From: Candidatus Nitrosopumilus sp.
Lineage (GTDB): Archaea; Thermoproteota; Nitrososphaeria; Nitrososphaerales; Nitrosopumilaceae
Direction of reading: 5' to 3'
Assembly: GCA_022758935.1 (NCBI GenBank)
Contig: JAEMQG010000152.1
Coordinates: 1-16,116, forward strand
Length of the DNA: 16,116 nucleotides
Positions 7,439 through 14,598 of this stretch are shown here, in pieces. The first letter of the stretch is position 1. The number at the start of each line of letters is the position of its first letter. The notes beneath the pieces are model-generated. The model was not told where the DNA came from. It did no database searches and saw only the letters and a program-made list of their open reading frames with translations. A program made the position numbers and the translations under genes.

Positions 7439-8074
7439 ATGACATTTAATCAAAACGTGTTATCTCAATTACATGGGATGGTTCCTGGTGGTATATCTGT
7501 TGGCGATTTTTCAATGATTACAAAAACAAATGATCTTAACTCCAAAAGAATTCTGGACGGGTATATCAAAAATGGAATAGGAAAAAAACAAGAAAACAAA
7601 TATTATTTTGAAGATGCTGATAAACTGAAAGCCGCAATTGAATTAATAAAAAACGGTAGCCCGATAGATGAAATTGCAATTGCGCTTAACTGGAAGAATT
7701 TTGAAGGATTGGTCGCTGAAATGTTATTTTCAAAAGATTTTGCAGTTATAAAAAATCTAATTCTCACCAAACCTCGAATGGAAATTGACGTTATTGGGAT
7801 ACGATTGGGCATTGCCATGTTAATTGACTGTAAACATTGGAAACGTTACAGTTATTCTACATTAACATCTGCAGTAAAAAAACAAATTGAAAGGACAAAG
7901 CACTATGTATTAAAAACTAAAGGTGCAATAGCCGTACCTGTAATTGTGACTCTATATCAAGACAAATTGGATTTTATCGACCGCGTTCCTATAGTTCCAA
8001 TTTTTCAATTTTCATCGTTTATAGATGAATTCTATGGGCATCTTGACCAAATGAACACTATAGAAACAAAGTAA
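7439..8074 (+). CDS. Mrr-like PD-(D/E)XK restriction endonuclease-type protein
   Basis: A 211-residue protein with a nuclease domain like that of Mrr/RecB-type enzymes. From the ATG, residues 1-85 are helical with a likely winged-helix segment. The nuclease core follows: FEGLVAEMLFSKDFAVIKN (88-106, acid E89), then MEIDVIGIR (114-122, metal ligand D117), then LIDCKHW (128-134, the D-x-K at D130 and K132), then a helix with Q149 and R152. This E / D / D-x-K order is the expected catalytic signature. No methyltransferase or specificity gene is adjacent, so it is either a stand-alone modification-dependent enzyme or a housekeeping repair or recombination nuclease. The second reading is equally likely given its core-gene surroundings. 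Its last 17 bases overlap the 3' end of the DUF2070 gene on the other strand. Confidence 0.8.
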   Translation: MTFNQNVLSQLHGMVPGGISVGDFSMITKTNDLNSKRILDGYIKNGIGKKQENKYYFEDADKLKAAIELIKNGSPIDEIAIALNWKNFEGLVAEMLFSKDFAVIKNLILTKPRMEIDVIGIRLGIAMLIDCKHWKRYSYSTLTSAVKKQIERTKHYVLKTKGAIAVPVIVTLYQDKLDFIDRVPIVPIFQFSSFIDEFYGHLDQMNTIETK

Positions 8075-9797
8075 CTATGAATAATAATACACTCCCAATC
8101 ATGAATCCCTTTGTAATTTTTAAGGAATTGTCCAGTGCTTTGGAATAATCCTCATAAATTCCCTGCCCCATAATTTTTACATCTGCTTCGTTTTCTAAAA
8201 TTTCAAACTTTGCTACAGTTGTTTTTGATTCAGCATTCTTTGCAATCTCTAAAAACCACTTGGATAGTTTTTCTGCACCTGTTATCAATCCTAACTGGTA
8301 GTACCCATTTCTGTTTCTTGCTTTAACTGGAGCGTAATGAGTATCCGATGTACAAATTTCTAACAACTGGTAATCTTTCTTTGTAAAATTCTCTACAATT
8401 TTCTCTCTTACTCCATTTTCCATGTTGTTGGAATCTGCCCAGCCAAGAAAGTATTTTTTATTGTTGATTTTCAGACATACTATGCCCAGTCCCCCCATTC
8501 CCAAATCTTCTGTCCATACATCCATGCCCTCTGAATTTGCATAACCGAATTCTATTGGATAGTGATCCTTTGTAATTAATGAATCCAAGCAAGATTTTGC
8601 TGCTTTTAGCATATCTTCTCCATCGTCTTTGGATATTTCTTCTCCCATGGCATTATGACAGTCAACAATCATTGTTCTAGTGTAGTTTCTATTTTGCGCA
8701 TACTGCTCAATCTCTTTTTTCATGTAACTTGGAATATCTTCCATACCATGTGGCGATAATGAGAGAAACAGCAATGGATTATTTCCAAAAAGTAAACCGA
8801 TAACTCTGGCCTTATTAATTTGTACTGTGACTGGTTCTGTACATACCATTCCTTCTTCTCTGATTATGCTTTTATCTAGATTTTTTAAATAATTTTCAAC
8901 CTCGTTTTTTGATGGAAGGTTCAATGAATGATCTGAAATACTATGCATTACCATTGCTGAAGAATCTAGATTTTTATAAATCAAATATGGAATATTACTT
9001 CCTCCAACTGGATGGTATGGTCCTGGATGAATTTCAGGTAAAACCATCCTAAATTCCGTGCTTCCATTTGCAGAGCGTAATCTTATTTGAGATGTTGATA
9101 CTTTTGTTTTACTTGAACGCTCTTCCATGATTTCTTCAGCTTCTGTAAAATCATTACCTTGTGATGCCAAGTATGCCTGTATTGTTTTATGTGTACTTTC
9201 CATACCTGGCCTTCCAGCCCTGTCAGTTAACACAGACCATGCACTAGCAATGATCAAAAACACTACTCCGAATCCTATTACCATTGGATTTGTTAGCATT
9301 ACATTCCACATTTCATAAGGGACCATCGCTAGAAACATTGCAAGCGGTTGTACCATGCATATTGCCCATGCTTTTCTTATGTCTGCCCCTAGAGTTGTGG
9401 TGAAAATTCCTATTCTAAAACTTGCAAATAGAAACATTCCGAATGATACGAAGAACAAAGATGTCTCTTTTGATAGTACAAAACTAGCAAGCAATCCCAT
9501 CAATAATGTTGCAATCCATAACATATTTCCAAAAAGAGATGCATGTAGGCATTTTGAATATTCTTTTTTTCTTGTAAAGCGCGTATCAATTAATTGAGAT
9601 AATGCTAAAACTCCCATCACAGCTAGAATTCTAAACCAAATTTCATCTGAGCCCAAATATCCAAAATACGTCGTAGTTGTAATGATTGCTGCAATTGCTA
9701 ATGATCCTATGAGCGAAAAATAATGGGATGATGGGTTGATTAATGTAAGAGAAAACCTATTGTGGATATTTGAAACATCATCTGAAGATTTTTCCAT
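8058..9797 (-). CDS. DUF2070 family membrane protein
   Basis: A 579-residue archaeal membrane protein. Six hydrophobic helices lie near residues 27-48, 54-70, 88-108, 112-132, 142-160 and 168-190. A soluble domain of about 360 residues follows, and a last helix (563-579) ends the chain. The soluble part has the family motif EIHPGPYHPVGGSNIPY (255-271), plus MHSISDH (284-290), SLSPHGMED (346-354), VDCHNAMGEE (378-387) and CTSDTHY (482-488). The clustered His and Asp residues look like metal ligands, but no activity has been assigned that I know of. The start lies seven bases after the Sec61-beta stop, so the two are very likely co-transcribed. That hints at a role in membrane or secretory biology. 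The 3' end overlaps the nuclease gene by 17 bases. Confidence 0.88.
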   Translation of the reverse strand: MEKSSDDVSNIHNRFSLTLINPSSHYFSLIGSLAIAAIITTTTYFGYLGSDEIWFRILAVMGVLALSQLIDTRFTRKKEYSKCLHASLFGNMLWIATLLMGLLASFVLSKETSLFFVSFGMFLFASFRIGIFTTTLGADIRKAWAICMVQPLAMFLAMVPYEMWNVMLTNPMVIGFGVVFLIIASAWSVLTDRAGRPGMESTHKTIQAYLASQGNDFTEAEEIMEERSSKTKVSTSQIRLRSANGSTEFRMVLPEIHPGPYHPVGGSNIPYLIYKNLDSSAMVMHSISDHSLNLPSKNEVENYLKNLDKSIIREEGMVCTEPVTVQINKARVIGLLFGNNPLLFLSLSPHGMEDIPSYMKKEIEQYAQNRNYTRTMIVDCHNAMGEEISKDDGEDMLKAAKSCLDSLITKDHYPIEFGYANSEGMDVWTEDLGMGGLGIVCLKINNKKYFLGWADSNNMENGVREKIVENFTKKDYQLLEICTSDTHYAPVKARNRNGYYQLGLITGAEKLSKWFLEIAKNAESKTTVAKFEILENEADVKIMGQGIYEDYSKALDNSLKITKGFMIGSVLLFIVTLFL

Positions 9798-9804
9798 TGA
9801 ACTA

Positions 9805-9972
9805 TCACGGAGTTATAAAAATATCAACTAACCATGAAACCACAATCAGGCTAATAGGAATCGAAACAACAATTTTTGGATCAATTTTGAATCCTTTAGT
9901 CTCATCTTCAAAGAATCTCATGAGACCTCCGCTTGATGCTGGTAATGGTGCTCCTTTCTTTTTACTACTCAT
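9805..9972 (-). CDS. Preprotein translocase subunit Sec61-beta (SecG-like)
   Basis: A 55-residue tail-anchored protein: MSSKKKGAPLPASSGGLMRF, then FEDETKGFKIDPKIVV, then one hydrophobic helix (SIPISLIVVSWLVDIFI) ending TP. The short Lys/Gly/Pro/Ser-rich N-terminus, the GLMRFFEDE segment, the K(I/V)DPK motif just before the helix and the single C-terminal membrane span are the signature of archaeal Sec61-beta. This is the small non-essential subunit of the SecY-SecE-Sec61-beta channel. It is transcribed just ahead of the DUF2070 gene with a seven-base gap, and it has its own TATA-like box at 10000-10008. At 55 codons it is easily missed by length-limited gene finding. Confidence 0.93.
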   Translation of the reverse strand: MSSKKKGAPLPASSGGLMRFFEDETKGFKIDPKIVVSIPISLIVVSWLVDIFITP

Positions 9973-9999
9973 CGCTGTTTATGAAATCTGGAATTTTGA

Positions 10000-10008
10000 C
10001 ATAAATAC
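10000..10008 (-). promoter_or_regulatory. TATA-like box for the Sec61-beta and DUF2070 pair
   Basis: The minus strand reads GTATTTATG, ending 27 bases before the Sec61-beta ATG. It sits between that start and the stop of the SSSCA1-type gene. The pair may therefore be transcribed separately from the upstream gene, with a leader of a few bases. Confidence 0.4.
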
Positions 10009-10009
10009 T

Positions 10010-10342
10010 TTATTGTTTGTTCTTTAACTTGCCGATTGTTTCTATGAGGGAATTAATTGACTTTAGAATCTCTTGTTGCTTTTCATGGCTTTTTTCTTGT
10101 TCTAACTCTTTGGATAATTCTAACATCTTTTGTTCTAACATTGTCTCCAATACCGTTTTTTCTGGTTGCTGTTTTATTTCTACTGGGATTTCTTTTTTTT
10201 CAGGCTCTCGACCACAATTGATACATAGTGCATGACCTTCTTTCATCACTCTTACTCCTGAGCAGTAAGGACATGGTTCGCTGAGCAAAGTTGCCCCTTT
10301 TAGTAACATCTCTGCAGCCTTTTTTGTAAGATCTTTTGACAC
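10010..10342 (-). CDS. SSSCA1/autoantigen p27-type zinc ribbon protein
   Basis: A 110-residue protein of the Sjogren's syndrome/scleroderma autoantigen 1 family (archaeal UPF0148). The N-terminal KKAAEMLLKGATLLSEPCP helix-turn is the family hallmark. A zinc ribbon follows with C24, C27, C40 and C43 (CPYC and CINC). Residues 60-110 are Glu/Lys/Gln-rich and should form a coiled coil. Its molecular role in archaea is unsettled. The start is GTG at 10342: a TAG lies two codons upstream, and the next Met would remove the family's first helix. A TATA-like minus-strand ATATTTTTTA sits 24-33 bases before the GTG. The Sec61-beta gene follows 37 bases after its stop. Confidence 0.9.
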   Translation of the reverse strand: MSKDLTKKAAEMLLKGATLLSEPCPYCSGVRVMKEGHALCINCGREPEKKEIPVEIKQQPEKTVLETMLEQKMLELSKELEQEKSHEKQQEILKSINSLIETIGKLKNKQ

Positions 10343-10411
10343 TGACTATGATTGATTTTTCTCTCTAAAAAATATCATTATTTTGTAAATCAACTCATTT
10401 CTCAAACAAGG

Positions 10412-10420
10412 CTTAATAGT
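10412..10420 (+). promoter_or_regulatory. Possible TATA-like box for the aIF1 gene
   Basis: CTTAATAGT is 28-36 bases upstream of the aIF1 ATG. It is a weak match, but it is the only AT-rich box at a suitable distance. Confidence 0.3.
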
Positions 10421-10447
10421 GCGTAAAATCAAAATAATCTAGAACGT

Positions 10448-10756
10448 ATGGCAGTAATTTGTAATACTTGTGGTCTACCTGAAGATCTCTGTGCTTGCGG
10501 CGAACTTGCTAAAGACAGCACCAAAATTATTATTCGTTTAGAAACTAGGCGATTTAAGAAAAAAGGAACTATGATTGAAGGACTGGACCCTAAATTAAAT
10601 AATCTGGAAACAGTTGCAAAAGAATTAAAAAACAAATATGCTTGTGGAGGAACTGCGAAAGACGGATACATATTTCTTCAAGGTGATCATAGAGATACTA
10701 TCAAAGACACCTTAATCCATTTGGGCTTCCCTGAATCTAGTATAGAACTTCATTAG
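10448..10756 (+). CDS. Translation initiation factor aIF1 (SUI1/eIF1 family)
   Basis: A 102-residue SUI1 protein. eIF1/aIF1 binds the small ribosomal subunit near the P site and helps select the correct start codon. An N-terminal zinc knuckle is visible (C5, C8, C15, C17: CNTCGLPEDLCACG), as in many archaeal members. The SUI1 core follows: KIIIRLETRRFKKKGTMIEGL, a helix (NNLETVAKELKNKY), then ACGGTAKDGYIFLQGDHRD and a final helix with LIHLGFPESSIEL. Length and motifs are complete. It is the first gene of a tight pair; the CPBP protease gene starts seven bases after its stop. Confidence 0.95.
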   Translation: MAVICNTCGLPEDLCACGELAKDSTKIIIRLETRRFKKKGTMIEGLDPKLNNLETVAKELKNKYACGGTAKDGYIFLQGDHRDTIKDTLIHLGFPESSIELH

Positions 10757-10763
10757 ACGCAAA

Positions 10764-11756
10764 TTGTACGTATCTGATAAAATTCTTCAAATTATTGGTA
10801 TTCCTCATTTGGCACTCTTGTCTATTATATTTGGAATGATGTTACTATCATTTCCATTTGGAGTGTTTGTTGTGTTTGATACCGATGTCGGTGGTGACAT
10901 CAATTTTGAATATCCTGTAAGCAACTTTGATGTCTTTAAAGAAATTGGTCATCAACTTCATTTCGATATCCAAATCGGAGATATTTTTATTGTTCTATGG
11001 TCTGTATATGCTATTCTTTTTACAATTTCGATTCTTGGCCCTGACAAAGGATTTCTAAAAACATTATCTTCAATTCTTACCCACGGAAAATTAGATACAA
11101 AATCAAATTATTTGATTACCATCACACAATGGTTTTCAATTCTAATATTGATATCCGCAATTATTGACTTTATTCAGCAAGGGTTTGGAATAGTTAACAT
11201 CCCTCCACATGTAGATAATAATTTAACACAATTTCTATATGTGAGCCTATCTCCCATTGTTGAAGAATTGGCGTTTCGGGTGATTCTTATCGGGCTACCA
11301 CTTTTTTTCTTTTTTACCCATAAATTTTCTGTAAATCATTTTTTTAATTCTCTTTGGAATCCTAATCGTAATTTACATGTGTATGATCTTAGAAAAGTTT
11401 TGTTTATGGTAGTTTTAGGAGGCATATTTTTTGGATTTGCTCATATTCTGAGTGCTGAATCATGGAGCGAGGCAAAATTTGCTCAAGCAACTGCAAGTGG
11501 AATCATACTTGGTTGGCTCTACTTTAGATTTGGTTTAATTACTTCAATTCTTGTTCATTGGGGAATGAATTATTTTATATTTTCATATGTCAACTATATC
11601 TCACAGATTAATAATATCACGATTGAGGCAGGATTCTCACATTCTTTGATAAATACAATGGAGATAATATTTTTGATATCTGGAATATTTTCACTTTCTA
11701 TATTGATACTCAATTATTTTAATTCCAAAAAAGTACCACAATTAAAAATTGATTAA
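10764..11756 (+). CDS. CPBP family intramembrane metalloprotease
   Basis: A 330-residue polytopic membrane protein with all three CPBP (Abi/CAAX-protease, Rce1-like) motifs: EExxxR at 167-172 (EELAFR), FxxxH at 223-227 (FGFAH) and HxxxN at 265-269 (HWGMN). These place two Glu and two His around a metal inside the membrane. About seven hydrophobic helices are apparent. CAAX prenylation is not expected in archaea, so its substrate is probably another membrane protein; this is inference. The start is TTG at 10764, seven bases after the aIF1 stop. The next in-frame Met is at residue 25, inside the first helix, and would truncate it. It is co-transcribed with aIF1 by spacing. Confidence 0.9.
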   Translation: MYVSDKILQIIGIPHLALLSIIFGMMLLSFPFGVFVVFDTDVGGDINFEYPVSNFDVFKEIGHQLHFDIQIGDIFIVLWSVYAILFTISILGPDKGFLKTLSSILTHGKLDTKSNYLITITQWFSILILISAIIDFIQQGFGIVNIPPHVDNNLTQFLYVSLSPIVEELAFRVILIGLPLFFFFTHKFSVNHFFNSLWNPNRNLHVYDLRKVLFMVVLGGIFFGFAHILSAESWSEAKFAQATASGIILGWLYFRFGLITSILVHWGMNYFIFSYVNYISQINNITIEAGFSHSLINTMEIIFLISGIFSLSILILNYFNSKKVPQLKID

Positions 11757-11790
11757 CAAAGTCAAAAAATTACCTATTTAAAATTTCATA

Positions 11791-11823
11791 TTTTTTTATT
11801 GTTTTAGATATTGTTTTTTATTT
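11791..11823 (+). terminator. T-rich tracts after the CPBP protease gene
   Basis: The plus strand carries a T7 run at 11791-11797, a T4 run and a T6 run at 11814-11819, starting 35 bases after the stop and without a strong hairpin. This suits archaeal oligo-T termination. The remaining gap to 11909 is T-rich with nothing else recognisable; the minus strand there is A-rich, so no equal signal is seen for tfb. Confidence 0.5.
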
Positions 11824-11909
11824 TCTGAAATATTTGAAATTTCAATCAAAATTTACCATCTAAATTTTTTTCTCGGTTTCTCTTTTGCAGTTATTTTTTA
11901 AGCTAATTT

Positions 11910-12818
11910 CTATAGGTTTAGTGCAAGTTTTAGCCCTTTGTACCTATTTCTTATCGTGACTTCAGTTACTCCTGCTGCCTCTGCCACATCTCTCTGAGTT
12001 TTGTTTTCACCATTTGTAACACATGCAACATAAAGTGCTGCCGCTGCTAACCCCATCGGATCTTTTCCAGCTGAAATTTTTTGTTCCTCGGCAGTTTGTA
12101 ATATTGTAGTGGCCTTTCTTTTTGTCTTTTCAGATAACCCTGCTTTACTTGCAATCCTAGATATGCATTTTACAGGATCAACTACTGGCATCTTCAAGTT
12201 CAGTTCTCTTAGTAATAATCTATAACACCTCGCGATATCTTTTCTTTTTATGTTGCTTGCTTGTCCAATATCTTTTAATGTTCTAGGTGTTTCTGTATCC
12301 CTGCATGCCGCATAAAGTGCAGATGCAATTAATGCTGAAATTGAGCGTCCTCTGACCAGGCCTTTCTCTAAGGCTTTACGATATATGTAAGCCGCTTTTT
12401 CAATAACTGGCTCACCTACTGCTAATTTGTCTTTTAGCCTATCTAATTCGCTAAATGCCTGTCTGAAATTCCTATCTACCGGTTCATGAACCTGACTTCT
12501 ACTGTCCCACGTTCTTAGTCTTTCAATGGTGCTTTTCATGGCAGAAGTAAGTGGCTTTCCGGTGGCATCTCTATTTTGAGGATTGATAATAGTGGCCAAT
12601 CCCATATCGTGCATTGCTAATGATGTTGGAACTCCTGCCCTGCTTTTGTTTTCTCCTTCGTTAGAAAACGATCTCCACTCTGGACCTGATTCATCCACTT
12701 TATCGCTAATTACAAATCCACACTTTCCGCAGAAATTTTCACCCGTGGTGGCATCTGTGACTAATGTGCTCTGTCCGCATCTTGGACATCTGTCCTTTGG
12801 ATTTACTTTTTTAGCCAT
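11910..12818 (-). CDS. tfb: Transcription initiation factor TFB (TFIIB homologue)
   Basis: A 302-residue complete archaeal TFB, which joins TBP at the TATA box and recruits RNA polymerase. It has an N-terminal zinc ribbon (C11, C14, C30, C33), then the B-reader/linker with PEWRSFSNE (47-54). Two cyclin folds follow (about 117-200 and 211-298), with RGRSISALIASALYAACR in the first and DPMGLAAAALYVAC in the second. The C-terminal helix-turn-helix (TQRDVAEAAGVTEVTIRNRY, 274-293) should read the BRE element. Length is standard. Ammonia-oxidising archaea usually carry several TFB genes; which paralogue this is cannot be told here. It stands alone, with its own promoter region at 12819-12928. Confidence 0.97.
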   Translation of the reverse strand: MAKKVNPKDRCPRCGQSTLVTDATTGENFCGKCGFVISDKVDESGPEWRSFSNEGENKSRAGVPTSLAMHDMGLATIINPQNRDATGKPLTSAMKSTIERLRTWDSRSQVHEPVDRNFRQAFSELDRLKDKLAVGEPVIEKAAYIYRKALEKGLVRGRSISALIASALYAACRDTETPRTLKDIGQASNIKRKDIARCYRLLLRELNLKMPVVDPVKCISRIASKAGLSEKTKRKATTILQTAEEQKISAGKDPMGLAAAALYVACVTNGENKTQRDVAEAAGVTEVTIRNRYKGLKLALNL

Positions 12819-12846
12819 TTTTTATTTCACACGAATTTTTTGTAAT

Positions 12847-12856
12847 GATATTTAAC
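12847..12856 (-). promoter_or_regulatory. TATA-like box for tfb
   Basis: The minus strand reads GTTAAATATC about 29-38 bases upstream of the tfb ATG, which fits a start site with a leader of roughly ten bases. Confidence 0.4.
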
Positions 12857-12883
12857 CATTGCTAATTAAATCTTATAAGTCTG

Positions 12884-12901
12884 TTGCTGATCGGACAGCA
12901 A
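12884..12901. repeat. Perfect inverted repeat between cofC and tfb
   Basis: TTGCTG-ATCGGA-CAGCAA is a six-base-pair palindrome with a six-base spacer. It lies 27 bases past the cofC stop and about 30 bases upstream of the tfb TATA-like box. It may be a weak 3' hairpin on the cofDC transcript or an operator for tfb. A T5 run lies before the stem on the minus strand rather than after it, which argues against a classical terminator. Confidence 0.35.
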
Positions 12902-12928
12902 AAACGCATATTGTGAACTAAACTGTTT

Positions 12929-13561
12929 TTAATCTAAAACATCTTTAATTTTCTTTGCGATCTCTGGTTTTTCATTTTGTTGAAGGAGAAATTCCAGATC
13001 CTCTAAATTATCTACATCTAACATTATTCTTTTTACAAAAACAAGCGCTACATTTCTTGTAACCTCTTTTGCGGTATTCATGTGAATTTTATAACTGTCC
13101 TCATCATAATGCGTAGTCATTAAATTTATTGGCATTCTTACCAGTGCGTTTGTACCGTCAAATCTTCTTGACGGTACAACTATTGCAAAATTTGGAGGGG
13201 TCATGTAGTTTAAAATAAAATCAATATCTTGAGTTTTGATATATGGTATATCTTGCGGGAAAATAATTGATGCATCAAATTCATTTTCTAAAAGATATTT
13301 GTCTGCTAATGCAATTGCACTATTGACATTTTTTTCATCATTGTCTATAATGGATATGGCATTATATTTTCTACCTATTTCAATAGCTCCTTTTTCTTTG
13401 GTAACAATTATTGTTTTGTAAATATGTGGAGAAATTGATAACGTATACACTATCTCTTCTAGCATAATTTTACATAGATCTTCTTTTTGTTTTGTCGATA
13501 AACTTAAACGTGTTTTTGCTAGAGAGAAAGTCTTTACAGGAATTATTGCCGCAATTTTCAA
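12929..13561 (-). CDS. cofC: CofC, (2-phospholactate or related) guanylyltransferase
   Basis: A 210-residue nucleotidyltransferase that joins GTP to a phosphorylated three-carbon acid to make the precursor CofD uses in F420 synthesis. It begins with KIAAIIPVKTFSLAKTRLS, the GTP-binding signature of the family (P8, K10, K16, R18). FPQDIPYI (101-108) carries the metal-binding D104, and PSRRFDGTNAL (130-140) and LDVDNLEDL (181-189) complete the pattern. Whether the acid is 2-phospholactate, phosphoenolpyruvate or 3-phosphoglycerate cannot be read. The start is TTG at 13561, one base after the cofD stop, as family alignment requires; no ATG or GTG is available nearby. It is the second gene of the cofD-cofC operon. 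Confidence 0.93.
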   Translation of the reverse strand: MKIAAIIPVKTFSLAKTRLSLSTKQKEDLCKIMLEEIVYTLSISPHIYKTIIVTKEKGAIEIGRKYNAISIIDNDEKNVNSAIALADKYLLENEFDASIIFPQDIPYIKTQDIDFILNYMTPPNFAIVVPSRRFDGTNALVRMPINLMTTHYDEDSYKIHMNTAKEVTRNVALVFVKRIMLDVDNLEDLEFLLQQNEKPEIAKKIKDVLD

Positions 13562-13562
13562 A

Positions 13563-14483
13563 TTATACGTGAATCTGTTTTAAAATGAAATTTGCTAATG
13601 CGTCTTCAGCTAGTTTGTTGTTCATGGTAATTTTTGTTTCATACACTTTCATATCTAGATTCTGAATTTTTTTTACAAACAATCTATCTTTTGAATCAAC
13701 TACTATGTTGGAACATACATCTGAATACATTTTTGCAAGACCGTATACATTTGTTTCAATTCCAGCCGCTTCCATATATTTTGAGGCAGGTCCACTGATA
13801 GCTTTATCGCCAATTAGTGGGCTAACTGCCACAACCTTCTTTTTAATTTTTGAAAGTTCTTTCCGTATTCCTTTAATTTGTAACATTGGTCCAATGGATG
13901 TTAGTGGATTTCCAGGAGCTAGAATTACCATGTCTGCATCGTGAATCGCGTTAACTGCTTCAGGATTTGGACGTGCTTTATCTGCACCAATGTATTGAAT
14001 TCCTATGACTGGATCTCTTCCTCGATGTTTTACCCAGTACTCCTGAAGATGCAATTCTCCTTTGTCTGTGGTTATCCTTGTTTCTATGCTGTTATCTGTA
14101 ACTGGAATGATATTTGCACTGACTGCAAATTTTTCACACATCCACTTTGTTATATCGCTCAAATTTTTGCCATTTTTTAACATGTTTGTTCTTATCAAAT
14201 GAGTTGCGGCATCTCTGTCTCCAACTCTAAACCATGTCTCTTCTCCGAAGACTTCCATTTGTCTTAGAAAATTGAACGTATCTTTTTTTATCCCCCACCC
14301 TCTTTCCTGATCAAGTAAATCGGCTAGACCGTAAACAATGGTGTCTATATCTGGGCACACGTATAATCCATAAAGCCAGTAATTGTCTCCTACATTGCTT
14401 ATTACGTTAACTTTGGATTCTTGAGCTACTAGACCTCTAACTAGCTTCACTGAACCTGTTCCCCCTGCTAATACTGTAATCAT
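13563..14483 (-). CDS. cofD: CofD, 2-phospho-L-lactate transferase for F420 synthesis
   Basis: A 306-residue enzyme that transfers the phospholactyl (or related) group from the CofC product to the deazaflavin Fo, giving F420-0. Its Rossmann-like start VLAGGTGSVKLVRGL (4-18) is typical. Other landmarks are ISNVGDNYWLYGLYVCPDIDT (28-48), WFRVGDRDAATH (84-95), ILAPGNPLTSIGPML (187-201) and AVSPLIGDKAISGPASKYM (219-237). Length matches archaeal CofD. It leads a two-gene operon with cofC, so consecutive steps of the pathway are made together. The Fo synthase and CofE genes are not in this window. No clear TATA-like box is visible in the 115-base divergent gap upstream. Confidence 0.96.
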   Translation of the reverse strand: MITVLAGGTGSVKLVRGLVAQESKVNVISNVGDNYWLYGLYVCPDIDTIVYGLADLLDQERGWGIKKDTFNFLRQMEVFGEETWFRVGDRDAATHLIRTNMLKNGKNLSDITKWMCEKFAVSANIIPVTDNSIETRITTDKGELHLQEYWVKHRGRDPVIGIQYIGADKARPNPEAVNAIHDADMVILAPGNPLTSIGPMLQIKGIRKELSKIKKKVVAVSPLIGDKAISGPASKYMEAAGIETNVYGLAKMYSDVCSNIVVDSKDRLFVKKIQNLDMKVYETKITMNNKLAEDALANFILKQIHV

Positions 14484-14567
14484 TCCATATACCTCTAAAA
14501 CTGTAATGTGGTGTGTTGTTACTCCATATTACTTTTTCAGAAATTTACGATCTAATTTTTGAGGATA

Positions 14568-14575
14568 AGTTTATT
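14568..14575 (+). promoter_or_regulatory. TATA-like box for the LPKGF-tail protein gene
   Basis: AGTTTATT is 24-31 bases upstream of the GTG at 14599. The spacing supports a leaderless transcript starting at that GTG. Confidence 0.5.
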
Positions 14576-14598
14576 ACTTTGAATTCTGAATTTTATTC

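Noticed and set aside
7439..8074. A complete restriction-modification or defence island
   Set aside because: No methyltransferase, specificity subunit, integrase or other defence gene is nearby; the neighbours are core genes.
9770..10235. Plus-strand ORFs across the Sec61-beta and SSSCA1-type genes
   Set aside because: They are antisense shadows of two minus-strand genes with clear family motifs.
11757..11909. Possible small RNA in the AT-rich gap between the CPBP gene and tfb
   Set aside because: Only a weak GAAAT/ATTTC stem and T runs are visible; termination explains the composition.
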